Shown here: in pieces, positions 8,610 to 20,547 of the stretch
Layout of the letters: the number at the start of each line of letters is the position of its first letter
Numbering within the stretch: position 1 is the first letter of the stretch
Origin: Entrophospora sp. SA101
Taxonomy: Eukaryota > Glomeromycota > Glomeromycetes > Entrophosporales > Entrophosporaceae
DNA length: 29,756 nucleotides
Reading direction: 5' to 3'
Assembly: GCA_958430865.1 (NCBI GenBank)
Contig: CAUDNR010000957.1
Location: 73,423-103,178, forward strand
The notes under the pieces: generated by a model
Told to the model about the DNA's origin: nothing
Database searches by the model: none
Seen by the model: the letters and a program-made list of their open reading frames with translations, nothing else
Made by a program: the position numbers and the translations under genes

Positions 8610-11600
8610 AAACTGTTTTGTTAAAAAACTATTAATTAAATAATAATAATAATATATAATTTTTTTTGTAAAATATTTTTTTTCAGTGTTATTTGTTATT
8701 ATTATTATTTGTTAATCATTTTAATTTTCAAACGTTTATTTATTTTAATATTTATTTATTCATTTTAGCATTTTAAACCATTTTATATACTCACCACCAC
8801 TCACACACAAATACATTTAGTATTTATTTTTAAATTTAATTATTAATTATAATTTAATATTATTTTTGTACAAAAAAAAAAAGATTATAATTCTTTATAA
8901 TAGATTGTTGACTTATTTTAGATTTACAAAATTTCCCAGCGATTTTATTTTATTATTTAAAAAGAATTAAAGTTAAATTTATTAAATAATAAATAAAAAT
9001 AATAGTTTTTTTCTCGCTTTCTACAAATTTATAATAATAATACGACCGGTGCGACTATATAACCCATCAATAACTTTATAACTTTAAAGCTAAATAGGAA
9101 AATATTGAATGCTTATTTGAAAAAAATAGAGTTTATATTTGATAGCTATTGATTAGTTCCTACGACCTATCGTCGAAAGTGGGAAAACGAAGGAGTGAAA
9201 GGATCGACATTTATAATTAAAATAACAAAATAAATAAGATTCCCAATATTCAAAAGATGCCAATCGCAGAGATTAAACACTGCAAAAGAAAATGACAGTT
9301 TCAACAGCATAATGGACTTTCGTTTATTACATAGTGACAAATTTGACCTTTTTTAAATAGAAAAACTACTTGTTTTTCTTGAAGATACTTTTCATTAGTT
9401 AAAAGGCTTGGACAAAAATATCAAGGGAGATTATATTGATTTTGAAGGATTTCAACATGTACTGAATTTTTTCAATTTCAAAACATATTTATAATTTATA
9501 CAATAAAGGTAATCAATCCTCAAAGGAAACCAAACTAGGTTATAAATGAATAAAGAAATAATATATATACACACACACAGATATTAACTATTGTTAAAAA
9601 TATTTTTATTATTATTTCAAAGGTGACAGAATCCTCAAAAAAACAAAATATCCGACCACACGATGATCATTTTAATAATTGGAGATGTTACGCCTTATAT
9701 AGTTCAAAATTTTATTAACCAAACGCATTAACAGTCGCAGGACATTGCGGATTTACAGGGGGTCAAGTGTCACTCATATATAAAATTAATGATCTTTGTG
9801 CATAATTTTATATGTAAAATCGAAGAAAAAAATCACTCTGGTATACACAAACCTACCCGATTTAACCAAGATTGTTCCTTGAATTATAAAAAATCAAAAT
9901 ATATGGAAAACCCTTTATTTTGACATATTTTTTGCCAGGGTAAACAAATAAGACTCGAAGAAAATCTTAATGTGAAGTTGGTCTACCAGCTCTATAAGTT
10001 CTATAATATAATAATAAATTAAGAAATTTGTTCAATCTTTGGACTTGATTTTTTTTTTACATAATAATAATTAATGCAATAGTAAGTTCTAATTTCAAGC
10101 TTTAAATATTTATTTTAGAATTTGTTTATTAATTTTTTTTTTATAATGAAACATTTTTACCTAAATTGACATAATAATATATATATGTCACTTGATGAAT
10201 TAAAAAGTTGTATCAAGCAATTTATCAATTTGGTGATATTTATTTAATATTTCAATTCGTGTAATGGGCTTCTTTCAAGATGGCTATCAACAAAATGCCA
10301 GTTAAAGAAAAGAAAGATTTGTTGATTTTTGATTAAAGTTTCATTAATGATTATTAATGGTTTTAATTGCAAGCTTCATAGATCTTGGTTTTAACATTTC
10401 AATCAACTGCTATATAACTATGAATAATTGTTAAAACATCCATCAAGTATAACGATTTAGAATGACTTTTATTTACATATTTAATAGATGATATTAATAA
10501 TGAGCACAGATTATAGTTGTAAAAACCAAGGTTTGTTTGTTATATTCACTCTCATTAATTCCGATGTATATAAGATCTAAGTGATCGTGTAACAATTTTA
10601 TATACTAATAAATAATATTAATAATAAGCACAGATTATCCTTATAAAAACCAAGTTTTGTTTTTATATACAAGCTAGCAATAGGCTACTTAACTTTTAAG
10701 CATTTCTATTATAGTGTTGCTATGATAGTTTCATTTCATCAATTAATATAATAAATTAATAACCTATAAATAATTATAAATCAGTATCTTACAATTAAAG
10801 TCAAAATTTTTCTAACACAACCTTTCAAATAGTTATAAGTGACTTTGTAGGAAACACTTTGGCACGATTGTCGCTGAATTTGTTTTAGTCTGCATACTAT
10901 ATAGTTGGAAGAAAATCTTAAAATAAGTGTGAAGAAAAGAAACGTTTCCGACCTAGCGTATAATAGCCAATATTTAAGCTAGCCTTTTCTTTTAACTGTT
11001 GTTAAAAGTCCTAGTCTGGCTCTAAAAATTTTATTATGGTTGAAAATCACTTGCTATATGAAAAATGGAGATTTTTTTTTTGAAATGGACGATAATAATT
11101 TTATTCGTGTAACGTTTATATTGAATGACACTTGATCTGCGACTATATACTAATACTATGAAATGAAAATTTGAGACAAATTTTTTTTTTAGATTAATAG
11201 ACTCCCTTTTAAAGCTAAATTAATGGTGGTGGGTTTTTTAAAATCCAATGTGTGGATCACATAATATTTCAAAATCTTAACTTTTGAGTATAGATTCCGC
11301 ACTGTATCATTTCAAAACATGTTATTATTATTATAGTCTTGTCAAAAAATTTAATTTTTTTCTAAAAATGATCGTGTTTATTGCTCAAGTCCTAGGAAAT
11401 AAAATTTTATACGCATGATATTCGGAACCTAAGCTATGAATCTTTTGTATACTTATTATGTACGTTTTTGTGTAATAAAGACATTTAGTGCGTCCGATTC
11501 TTCTGTCCAAGCATTGTATATAAATCCAAGAAAGCTTTTTTAACAAGTTTCGACTTTGAAGAAAAACAACCATCTCACGAACTATTAATTGGTGACACAT

Positions 11601-12383
11601 GCATGCACATAATATCTATGACTTATTTTATACATATATTTGAATTATTATTATTTATTATTATTTATATTTGACCCGGGTACCGACCCGTTCGGAACTC
11701 ATTGTTAAGGCTAATACTAATAATATCAACATATCTAGCGCACTAGATAGTTTTTACTCAAATGAGAAAATAAAGAGGAAAATATCAAGCGATTAAAGTT
11801 CAAGTATTGAATTCATTCATTTATAACTATAATGAATTGATCATTGAAAAAAAAAATTTTTCTTTATTGTCATTATAGAAAAAATAGATGCAATCGAAGA
11901 GTTCAAAGATATTTGGCCAATTATATTCTCGATTATTCTTCGATTTCTATTACTATTACTATGCAATAACTGAATACAACATTTAAAAAAGATAATATTA
12001 TTATTATTATTGGATTGTTTAGCGAAGAAAAGATTTTCTTACAACATAATATTAATATTAATATGCCAATTGAATTCGGGCACCAATTGTAAAAGATGGA
12101 CCCTGTATGAAATTTACTATTTCTGTGTTTATGGGCATGATTTAAATTATATATATAAAGGAAATTTCTAGAAAAGTTGTAACCCCACACATCATATTAT
12201 ATCACATAAATAAATAAATAAAAAGAATAAATTTTTTGTTTTTCATTTCGTTAAAGAAAAACTTTAAATAAAAATTTTAATTTCACTCATTGATCCTTTC
12301 CTCATTTCACTTTAATAATACTGACTCTTTACTAACTCCTCCCGTATATCAGATTTATTATACTTCACACATTAAATAATAAT
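8610..12383. other. 3.8-kb gene-free stretch with decayed repeats
   Basis: No gene is supported on either strand. There are many AATAAA-type motifs just after the oxidase gene that could serve as polyadenylation signals. Further on are a diverged direct repeat (10490-10545 and 10614-10669), the 12-mer TGCGACTATATA at 9050 and 11138, a GC-rich oddity GACCCGGGTACCGACCCG near 11673, and a 71-codon minus-strand frame at 11385-11600 that I do not trust. Confidence 0.55.
10490..10669. repeat. diverged direct repeat, two 56-bp copies
   Basis: 10490-10545 and 10614-10669 align over their whole length with roughly ten differences; shared core AGCACAGATTAT followed by TAAAAACCAAG. Spacing is 124 bp. 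Origin unknown. Confidence 0.7.
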
Positions 12384-12734
12384 ATGTATTGGGATGGGGT
12401 TTGGTTCATTATAAAACTTTTTCTAACTTGGATCAATCCTTCTTTAGCTTTAACAACATATACCATTACTAGTTCAAGGAATTTTGACAACAACTATAGT
12501 AATATTAATAGCAGTGGTAGTAACAATGGTTTAGGCTATTGTTCATCAAATCTCACGATAGACTCTTTATTTTGGACAAAGATACAATGCAAAGGATTTA
12601 ACAATATTAATACTAGCAGCAGTTTTAATAATATTAGTAGTAGCAATAATGATAGTAATATGGTATTTTTAGTTGTTAATAATGAATCTTCCATAAAAAA
12701 ATCATCGTCATCATCGTCATTGAATGAGAACGTC

Positions 12735-12783
<49 letters not shown>

Positions 12784-13051
12784 ATAATATGAAAAACATT
12801 CCATTGTTATCATCATCATTATCATCATCGTCATCACCATCACCATCATCACCACAGTCTGCTTCAACTTCTTCATCATCAACATCAAAAATAATAGATA
12901 ATGTTGGATCTAATACTAAACCAAAATCAACCGCTCGAAAGAATGTCAAAAATAACCAATACCTTGATGATTATCAATATATAGAATCACTAGATGTTGA
13001 AGGAGACTTCGGTTCTATATTTGACAACTATAATAGTAATAATGACAATAC

Positions 13052-13083
<32 letters not shown>

Positions 13084-13086
13084 TTC

Positions 13087-13141
<55 letters not shown>

Positions 13142-15683
13142 CAATGACAATACTGGTGATAATAATATCAATAATAATAATAATGACAATACTGATAATA
13201 ATAATATCAATAATAATAATAATGTCAATAATAATGGACCATATTATGGTTCTGATATTAGTAAATTAAAAGAAAGGTTCAATTATGCATCATTTGGATG
13301 TGGTGCATTGACACTAAAGGCTAATGAGGGGGCAAAACATATCTCAGCAATTATATCAGAGAGTAAAGATAGCTATCTGATCAATCAATGTTCCTCAAAT
13401 AAATTTGTGATTGTTGAATTGTGCAGTGAGATATTGATTGACACGATATCTTTGGCAAATTATGAATTCTTTTCTTCAACATTCAAAGATTTTAGGGTCT
13501 CTATCAGTCAAATGTACCCACCAAAAGATGATTGGATGTTTCTGGGTCAATATCGTGCAAGAAACACAAGAGAAATACAGGTATATATTAGTATTAATAA
13601 ATAATATTATTATTGATAATAGAAGATTATTACCATGTTTATTAAATTTTTTTTTTCTTAGGTATTTAAAGTAGAACAACCATTAATATTTGTAAAATTT
13701 ATGCGTATTGAATTTTTAAGTCATTATGGAAGTCAATTTTATTGTCCTGTAAGCTTGCTTCAAGTATATGGTCTTGACGAAAAAGAAAAATGGAAAAAAG
13801 AACTAGAAGAGATCTCACAACTTTCTTTGAATCAACTAAATGACACTCAGGAGGACTCTATTAAGAAGTTACTTCCATCATTTGATGATAGTGAAGAAGA
13901 ATTGGATAAAATTCTACCAAAAATGTTAGGTCGTGAAAATGACAGTAATACACAAATTGATTCCTCTAACAAATACGATAACGATTATAATTATAATAAT
14001 GGTTCCAATAATGAAGACAGGCAGAGTAATGATGGTGAATTGGTGAACAAAATTAAAACAAAAAAGAAAAATCCTTTAGGATTGAAAAAGAAAAATCCTC
14101 ATAACAAAAAGTATTTAATAAAGTACAAATCACCATTAAATCATTCTACCATTATTATACTACCAGACAATTCTTTTCTAACAGAAAGAAAATGCTATAC
14201 AGATAAATCACCCACTCATATATCACATTCTGATTTACTGACTTCGAAAGATATGAATATATTTCCATCAAGAGCGTTACAAAGATTGCGAATTGCTAAA
14301 ATGAGAAATAATTATCCAAAATATCTTAATTCTACTTTATTTTCACCCTCATCATCTAAATCATCTAAATCATCTTCATCAACATCAACTCCATTATCAT
14401 CATCACAATCACCATTATCTTCTTCTATTCAAGCTGATTCGACTTCATCGTCTTTACATACACAAATTAAATCATCTACATCGGCATCTCTTCCATCAGC
14501 TACAACAACAGCTACCACTAGCAATAGTGCAGTTGTTGCACAATCCAAGTCACCAACACAAAACACTAAGGATGATAATGGTTCACAAATCAATCTACAA
14601 TTAAATAATGGTAGAACACAGGAAAGTATTTTTAAAACAATTGTGACACGTATATCTGCTCTTGAATTAAATGCCACATTGTCACAACGTTACATGGAAG
14701 AGCATAATAGAATACTAAAAGAGGTATTTTCCAAAATTGAAAAGTCACAATCACGTCAACTGAAAGTGATTATGGATCATTTCAATGAGACAATTGGAGA
14801 AATAGTAAGTGGTTTATATCATTTTTGTAACTATTAAAAATATATGTGTGTGTGTGTGTGTGTGTAAATATATGTTAATCTTTATTTATTGGTCATTTAA
14901 ACAGAGAAGAGAGTATGTAGAATTATTAAAAATTACAATCAAAAGTATTGAGAATAAACAAATTAATCAAGAGATGGAATTGAATGAACTTTCTGAAAAA
15001 CTTGATCGTTTAGCTTCTGAGGTAATCGATTATACAATTATCTACAATTTTTTATTCCAACTCTACGAATTAATCAAAATAATTTTTTTTAGGTTGCATT
15101 TATTAAACTACCTGGTCTATTATTTATTTTACTTTTGATTATTTTGATTGGTGTCAGTCAGAACTGGTGTAATTTGAAAAATTCTTTCATGAAAAATCTT
15201 CCTATTAAAATACTTTTGAGTGCTTTAATTGAATCAATATCACTGTCACCGCAATTGTCATCTCAATCATCATTAATAATACCAACGGAAACTACAACAG
15301 CATTATTTGATGGTGAATCGAAACAATTTAATAATATTGTACAATGTCAAAAGGCAAAAGAAGCAAAAGAAGTAAATGAAGTAAACGAAGAAAAAGGAAA
15401 AGAGGAAGGGATAGTAGATGGTGGTGAAATAATGGATGCTAAAAATGGTAATACTAATTTTTTATCTGATGTTACAATTTTTTATATGAAAATTTATTTA
15501 TTTTTTAAACGAATGAATATATGTATAGAAAATGGCATGAAAGTAGGCGAAAATGAACTTAGACATAGAATTAACAACTGTAGGTTTTCACATCTCAACA
15601 ATAATCATAGATCAAACCACCATTTGCGCACTTCAAGATATTTACTTAATAGACCAATAAGATCTTCACGTGTATTAGAATAA
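12384..15683 (+). CDS. SUN-domain ER membrane protein, Slp1/SUCO type
   Basis: Four exons (12384-13580, 13662-14804, 14905-15021, 15093-15683) join at phase 0 to give 1015 residues. Residues 1-24 (WFIIKLFLTWINPSLAL) look like a signal peptide. Residues 110-280 are low complexity with two long Asn runs and Ser-rich stretches. About 288-430 is the SUN (Sad1/UNC-like) domain: FGCGALTLKANEGAKHISAI, CSSNKFVIVELC, ISLANYEFFSSTFKDFRVS, then after intron 1 FVKFMRIEFLSHYGSQFYCP. A coiled coil (about 715-818) precedes one membrane segment at 824-842 and a basic tail. Signal peptide, lumenal SUN domain and late membrane anchor match yeast Slp1, which with Emp65 protects folding soluble proteins in the ER; that role is inferred. 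It is longer than yeast Slp1, mostly from the Asn/Ser tracts. Intron 2 contains a (TG)n run. Confidence 0.88.
12734..12780 (+). repeat. (AAC)n coding microsatellite
   Basis: Pure AAC repeat coding for the first Asn run of the SUN-domain protein. The codon differs from the second run, which is almost pure AAT. Confidence 0.95.
13055..13139 (+). repeat. (AAT)n coding microsatellite
   Basis: Two AAT tracts (13055-13083 and 13087-13139) interrupted by ATTCAT, coding for the second Asn run. They are followed by three imperfect copies of an Asp-Asn-Thr-x-Asn-Asn-Ile-Asn type unit up to about 13230. Confidence 0.95.
14845..14865. repeat. (TG)n in intron 2 of the SUN-domain gene
   Basis: About ten TG units, close to the donor of the 14805-14904 intron. 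Confidence 0.95.
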
Positions 15684-16217
15684 TAATAACACTTTCATTC
15701 ATTTATTCATCCGTTCATTTAATAGATGATGACCGGTATAGAGTTGATCTTTCATTTTATTGTCGCTGTTTTGTATTTTAAATTTTTTTCTTGATTAGAG
15801 AAAAATTATGAATGATTTTTTTTAATTTTAATTTGTAAATATATTTTAAAAAAAAACAATTTATTGTGATCATTTAAGTTTCTTTTTATTAGAAAATTAA
15901 TGGTATATATTTTTATTTTATTTTTATTAATTTGATTATTTTATTTGAAAGACATTTTGTTATTTATTACTAAGTTTTGATTCAATTTTTCATTGCACTG
16001 TTTATTTTTTCTTTTTTTGTAAATAATAATTTTTTTAAAATTAATCATTCAACATTAAAAAAACAGTCTAAAACTTTTCGTTATATATCAGCTAAGACTT
16101 TTTGAGAATTAAAATGTAATTAAAAGGTGATTTTTTTTAAAAATGATTGTAAATTTATTTATTTAAATTTTAATATAGAGGGCACGCAATAAGCAGAAAA
16201 GTATTATTATACCTCAC
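15684..16217. other. AT-rich 3' flank of the SUN-domain gene
   Basis: No gene is seen. T-rich sequence with several possible polyadenylation motifs. It ends at the left inverted repeat of the next transposon. Confidence 0.55.
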
Positions 16218-17329
16218 ATAGTAAATGTTGACCTTACCAAATTAAGTCCAAGGGTTCGGATTACCGACTTTTTGGGCCAAAATGAAGTTGAAATTTGAAT
16301 GTTATATAGACCTCAAGTAGTAATTTATTTTTAAAAAAGAATACAGTAACAATTATCAATATTATCAATAAAGAAATGATAAATATTTTTTCATGGTTTA
16401 GGATGTAGGGGATGAGGACAATATATACCATTTGTTTGGATTTTTGACATTTTCATAAATGTACCTGTTGGTAATTTCTCTCTAAGCTCTGTTATCTTCA
16501 AAAGACCAACATTGATATTTCTTCCAATTTACCATTTAATATCTTTTTGCTTTATAATATTTGGACATTCATTATCAAAAATAAAATGATAATATTTAAT
16601 GAATTAGGCACTGACTTGAACATTTTGTTGAAAAATTCTGTCCAACAATAAAAAACACTTCTCTATCTCTATTTTCATTAAAAACAGGTTGAGCAACATT
16701 GAAATTTCCTCTAGTTGATTTCTCAACTACATTTTTGATCAGTTCGCCTAAATCATCTACTTGTACTTTTTTTAGTTTAAGTTTAGTTAAGCCACAAAAA
16801 CCATCTGGACTAAATTTTGTATGACCTGGTACCCATAAATGAATAAATGAATTTTGTATGTTCACCAGTTAAGACTCTCCATGCAAGATAGTGAATTATG
16901 GCATTATTTTTATTTTGGCCAGAGCAATCATCTGCATGGATAATTAAGCATCTTTCACCTATACAATATAACCCTTGTTTCGATGGACTCCATTTCAACA
17001 GATTTCAATGGGTTTTAAATGAAATTTTCATATAATAATATGCCAGTCACTCCATTGAAATGAGGGTTATATTGTACCTTTTTACTAATAAATTTTTTGA
17101 TATACTTTAACTAATAGAAAATATTTATTTACTCCAAATAATTGTACCTTATATAATGTTTTAAAGTTTTATTACAATCCAAAGAAAATCAATAAAATTT
17201 TACTATTTCATGATAAAATCAAAATATGATCGATAAAAATCATTACCAATTTGCGAACGTTCGCATGCTTTGATGATGTCATAATTTTTGTCAAATTATA
17301 CTTAATTTGGTAAGATCAACATTTACTAT
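16218..17329. mobile_element. 1.1-kb DNA transposon remnant with 30-bp inverted ends
   Basis: Positions 16218-16247 and 17300-17329 are inverted complements over 30 bp with one mismatch; the ends read ATAGTAAATGTTGA. A TA on each side of GTAAATG suggests a TA-type target duplication, but the exact boundary is ambiguous. The interior holds a broken minus-strand transposase-like gene (next entry). A nested 14-bp inverted pair (16962-16975 and 17063-17076, TACAATATAACCCT) interrupts its upstream part. Confidence 0.8.
16430..16998 (-). pseudogene. DUF7869-type transposase fragment, frameshifted
   Basis: Two overlapping minus-strand frames join across a one-base shift near 16858. The first carries LIIHADDCSGQNKNN then IHYLAWRVLTGEH; the second continues IQNSFIHLWVPGHTKFSPDG and GLTKLKLKKVQVDDLGE. 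The H-A-D-(D/N)-C-x-G-Q-N-K-N-N and G-H-T-K-F-x-P-D signatures match the DUF7869 domain of eukaryotic transposon proteins. It probably has an RNase-H-like fold, the first Asp being a likely catalytic residue. Further decayed coding (FIFDNECPNIIKQKDIKW, then a stop) continues to about 16430. The N-terminal part of the protein is missing. Family assignment is from motif memory. Confidence 0.65.
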
Positions 17330-18120
17330 AAAGGGATTCTGATCCTCGGAATATATGTTTTGATTAGTTGCTTCATGTACATATTTTTTTCTTGTAAGTG
17401 ATTTTCAAACATATTTTCCTTTGCAATTTTTACATACAGTTTTTAACATAAGAAATATCCAATACTTCTACTTGTTTAGTTTGAGGAAATTCGAAAATAC
17501 ACCATGTGCAAAATACTTTGAATTTTTTCCACATGAAGGATGGTCTCTCCACCATTATTAATAATTATAATTATGAACATACTGAGAAGATGCAATTGCA
17601 TCATGCTTTTTTCTATCTGTTCAGATATTCATAATATTGCTCAGATTATGCTTACTGAGAAATATTTCTCATGGTTGATATTAATAAAGTAGCTTATGGG
17701 ATAGAGTCTAAAAAGATACTAAGGATACCGGCTGCAACTTTTGATGATGGTTGCTACCATCTTTGCGTCATATAAAAACGATTGCAACCACTGGTTGCAA
17801 CCACCTTTACAACCATTTTGTTTCCTTTTTTGGATTGCGACATGGAACACTAAAAGATACTACCATCGCCATCACCATCACCATCGTCATTGGTTATGTT
17901 GGGAAAAAAACAAAAGGTTGAATATATAGTAGAATTTTCACTAAAACAGAGTAGCACACAAAAGGTTTTTTTTCCTAGATGGATGAATCTTCAGATATTC
18001 TTAGGATGTTAAAGCTGGTTGTATATACTTTTGATCAGAACACAATTACACTTGGTTTGACATTCTTATAAATGGCAATGGGCCAGTCAATTTGCCAACC
18101 CTGCTTTATTCTAATCTGAC
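17330..18120. other. non-coding stretch between transposon remnants
   Basis: No intact gene. It holds a near-perfect palindrome TTGCAACCACTGGTTGCAA at 17782-17800 within a run of GGTTGC/GCAACC repeats (17741-17820). Confidence 0.5.
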
Positions 18121-18231
18121 AATAAAAAGAGTGTTGAGCCCAACCTTGTAGCTTTACTGGAACTTATAGCAACGGGATCTATCCCAAAGTTAAAGAAACA
18201 TTTTGAACAAGTTTTCAAGTATGCTGACTGA
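18121..18231 (+). pseudogene. coding-like scrap, unknown family
   Basis: One frame reads LVALLELIATGSIPKLKKH for about 36 codons before a stop, and a different frame is coding-like just upstream (NGPVNLPTLLYSN). Base composition is less AT-rich than the flanks. I do not recognise the family; it is probably part of a dead element. Confidence 0.3.
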
Positions 18232-18284
18232 CTTTGCACTCTGGAGAATTCTAGTTGGTCAAAGCTTCTTTAGTTGATTATTTA

Positions 18285-18752
18285 GTTGATTATTAGTATT
18301 AGTATTAGTATTAGTTGACTATTTTAGTTGATTATATTAGTTAACTGGAGTTTTTTTTAACAATTATTATCATTATTAATAAAAAAATAAACTATTTCTA
18401 AAATATTTATTTAAAAAAATACATTCTTTGAAATTTTTGGACTAATGGTTGGTTGTTCTTTGTTAGTCATATTATTATTACCTGAATCAGATAACAACCA
18501 ATCTGAAGGAAGAGATGCGGCAGAAATAAGCTATTTCTGAGCTAACCATGAAAGAATTGGAAATTGATGACACCGATGCTCCTTCACATTGAAATTATTA
18601 TTATTTCTATTTTGAATGGTAAATTTTTTTGTATAAACGATAAAAATCGTTTTATTTATAATTGGCCAGACAATAATTATTATTTAGTTGTCAATTATTT
18701 TAGTTGGCCAATTACTAATTATAATTGTTTAAAATAGTCAACTATTAATTGT
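18285..18752. repeat. diverged inverted repeat built on TAGTTGACTATTTTA
   Basis: TAGTTGACTATTTTA near 18312 is mirrored by TAAAATAGTCAACTA near 18731, with looser inverted similarity around both. The left arm also contains tandem TTAGTA and TTAGTTGATTA units. It may be a decayed MITE of about 470 bp; no target duplication was found. Confidence 0.4.
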
Positions 18753-18899
18753 TCAACATCTAGGATTCTGTTATGTTAGTTCCACATTGGCCTTTTGACG
18801 AGCTACAGGGGAGGGGATTAAATGTTGTGCATGATAAATGAGTTCGCGATCTCAAGATGTGATATAAAAACTGGTAATGATCAAAATTCAGAGCCATTA

Positions 18900-19530
18900 T
18901 GCAATATTACTGGTTCATGTGCATTAAAAAACTCTCGTACTACAGATAAGATTAGTAGAGCCAGCTATACTAACTGATGATGTGGAGTTATATTCGCCAG
19001 ATGAAATTCCTGGGCCTGATAGAAATAAAGTTACTGAACAAATTTTAAAATGAGATCTTACTAAATCTACTGTTATAGCAGAATCTATTGATATATATGA
19101 TGGCACTCCTCAAAGGATGCAATTGAGGGTTCTACACAAAGTTTAGCTTATTGGTCTAAAAGGAGTTTTATGCTGGCATCATTATTCCTTTGAAATTGAA
19201 AACAAAGTTAAATATGAAAAGCTATGACTGATGTCCTGAAAGAACATGTTAATATTTGTTAGGAAAAGAATTCCCACAATCCCAGCCTAAGTTCTTAGAA
19301 AGATTACATCTTGGTGATTATAATAAGAAATTGAAAATAGCCTTCGAATTTGATGGCAGGCAACACTATGCCCTCAATCCAATGTTTCATATGAGAGGGC
19401 AAATAGGTTTTGGTGAGTAGAGGAAGTATGATAAAAAAAAAAGTGGAATATCTGTAAGGAGCATGATATACACTTCATCAAAATTCCATATGATTTAGAT
19501 CTCTACCTGAGAATCCAAGACTGTTCCAAT
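18900..19530 (+). pseudogene. dead gene with a nuclease-like C-terminal domain
   Basis: A frame with IRLVEPAILTDDVELYSPDE and GPDRNKVTEQILK (about 18945-19050) is followed, after stops, by GKEFPQSQPKFLERL, then DYNKKLKIAFEFDGRQHY (about 19314-19368). After a TAG and a shift at an A-run (19433-19442) it reads EHDIHFIKIPYDLDLYL. The order Asp...EFDGRQHY...(D-x-K)...IKIPY is what I associate with restriction-endonuclease-like (Vsr/PD-(D/E)XK-type) domains that recur in Rhizophagus genomes and large DNA viruses. At least two stops and two frameshifts mean it is not expressed as a whole protein. Family naming is by resemblance only. Confidence 0.5.
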
Positions 19531-19608
19531 TGATAATGGTGTACTTCGAGTTTGATAATGATATTTTTTGGATAAATTCGTCTGGTGAGTACTCTAATTT
19601 TTTTATAT

Positions 19609-19803
19609 CTACGATTTGCATTGTTCTAGATTAAATAGCCAGCGTGAATTACATCCCATCAAATGTCTTGTTGATTCAATCGGTTCTTCTCTAAATAATA
19701 TAAGACTAGCTGTGGCGGATTTTTCAATGTGTATTTTGTCAATTTTATGAACGTGCAATGAGAAGTATGTATCAGTTGCTCTGCATGTACGTCCACCTTC
19801 CAA
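19609..19803 (-). pseudogene. coding-like fragment, unknown family, opposite strand
   Basis: An uninterrupted minus-strand frame reads GGRTCRATDTYFSLHVHKID then SATASLILFREEPIESTRHL and MGCNSRWLFNLEQC. Upstream the same frame stays coding-like but has two stops (…YLLKPG, stop, LEGGRTC). The composition is protein-like and unlike the low-complexity frames elsewhere. I do not recognise the family; a transposon polyprotein scrap is the likeliest reading. Confidence 0.35.
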
Positions 19804-19999
19804 TTATCCCGGCTTTAATAAGTATCAAAGAGTAATGAGTGCCCTTTGATAATGTCACCTTATTTTCTCCGATTGGTCTTTTTACATTTGATATATGGTT
19901 TGAAGATCACTTCTATCAACTTCATCGTGTTAGCAGGAGGCATATCTGTTAAACATGTCTTTGCATGGTTTATATATACTTAATAATAATCAGGAATTA

Positions 20000-20272
20000 T
20001 GTAAGAAGCTAAATATCGAGGCGGATACAAACCTAGAGAACGAGAAAAAAAATCCGCATTCTAATAAATAACTGGAACGATACAATGGAACCATTTCATT
20101 TCAAGATACCACGATTATAGCTAATAAAAAAGAGATCCAGGAATTTAAATACCAGCTATCTAATTTGCAAAAACGTCACCAGTCTGCTTTGAAGGATATG
20201 GATAAAAAAAAGAGAGTCATACACTTTATAGGGCAACGGCTGGCTACATTTGAAAAGGAAGCGAGCGATTAG
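20000..20272 (+). pseudogene. coiled-coil-like coding fragment with one internal stop
   Basis: About 90 codons in one frame, broken by a single TAA near 20068. It reads NIEADTNLENEKK, then KKEIQEFKYQLSNLQKRHQ and KDMDKKKRVIHFIGQRLATF, ending at a TAG at 20270. Charged heptad-like spacing suggests a coiled coil. Sequence up to about 20440 is also less AT-rich and may be more of the same dead gene. It may be the tail of the nuclease-like pseudogene upstream, but the link is not shown. Confidence 0.4.
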
Positions 20273-20547
20273 GTTAAAAATAGAATCCGAAATCTTACCT
20301 CCCGGAAGTATAATGGTTCAATCAATCCCAGCCACCTGGGAACAATGAGTTCGACGATCCTTTTGATACAGTTCAGGACAAATACAGGGATATCGATGGC
20401 CACTTTCATGGACTAAATACAATCTTCTCAATTGAACCAAAGTGAAGTACGGTGTAAGAGTTATTTTGAAAGAAAAATTTTATTTGCAAATAAAACATGA
20501 TAAATACAAAAAAGAAATTTCAAGTATAAACACAACTAATTTAAAAA

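Noticed and set aside
11385..11600. 71-codon minus-strand frame
   Set aside because: The sequence is moderately protein-like, but there is no recognisable family, no splice partner and no flanking coding signal.
11673..11690. GACCCGGGTACCGACCCG as a regulatory palindrome
   Set aside because: It is an isolated GC-rich patch, more likely a repeat scrap; nothing nearby for it to control.
12536..12949. 137-codon antisense frame with poly-Leu
   Set aside because: It is the antisense of the Asn/Ser tracts of the SUN-domain gene.
12994..13269. 91-codon Ile-rich frame
   Set aside because: Shifted translation of the AAT repeat inside the SUN-domain exon.
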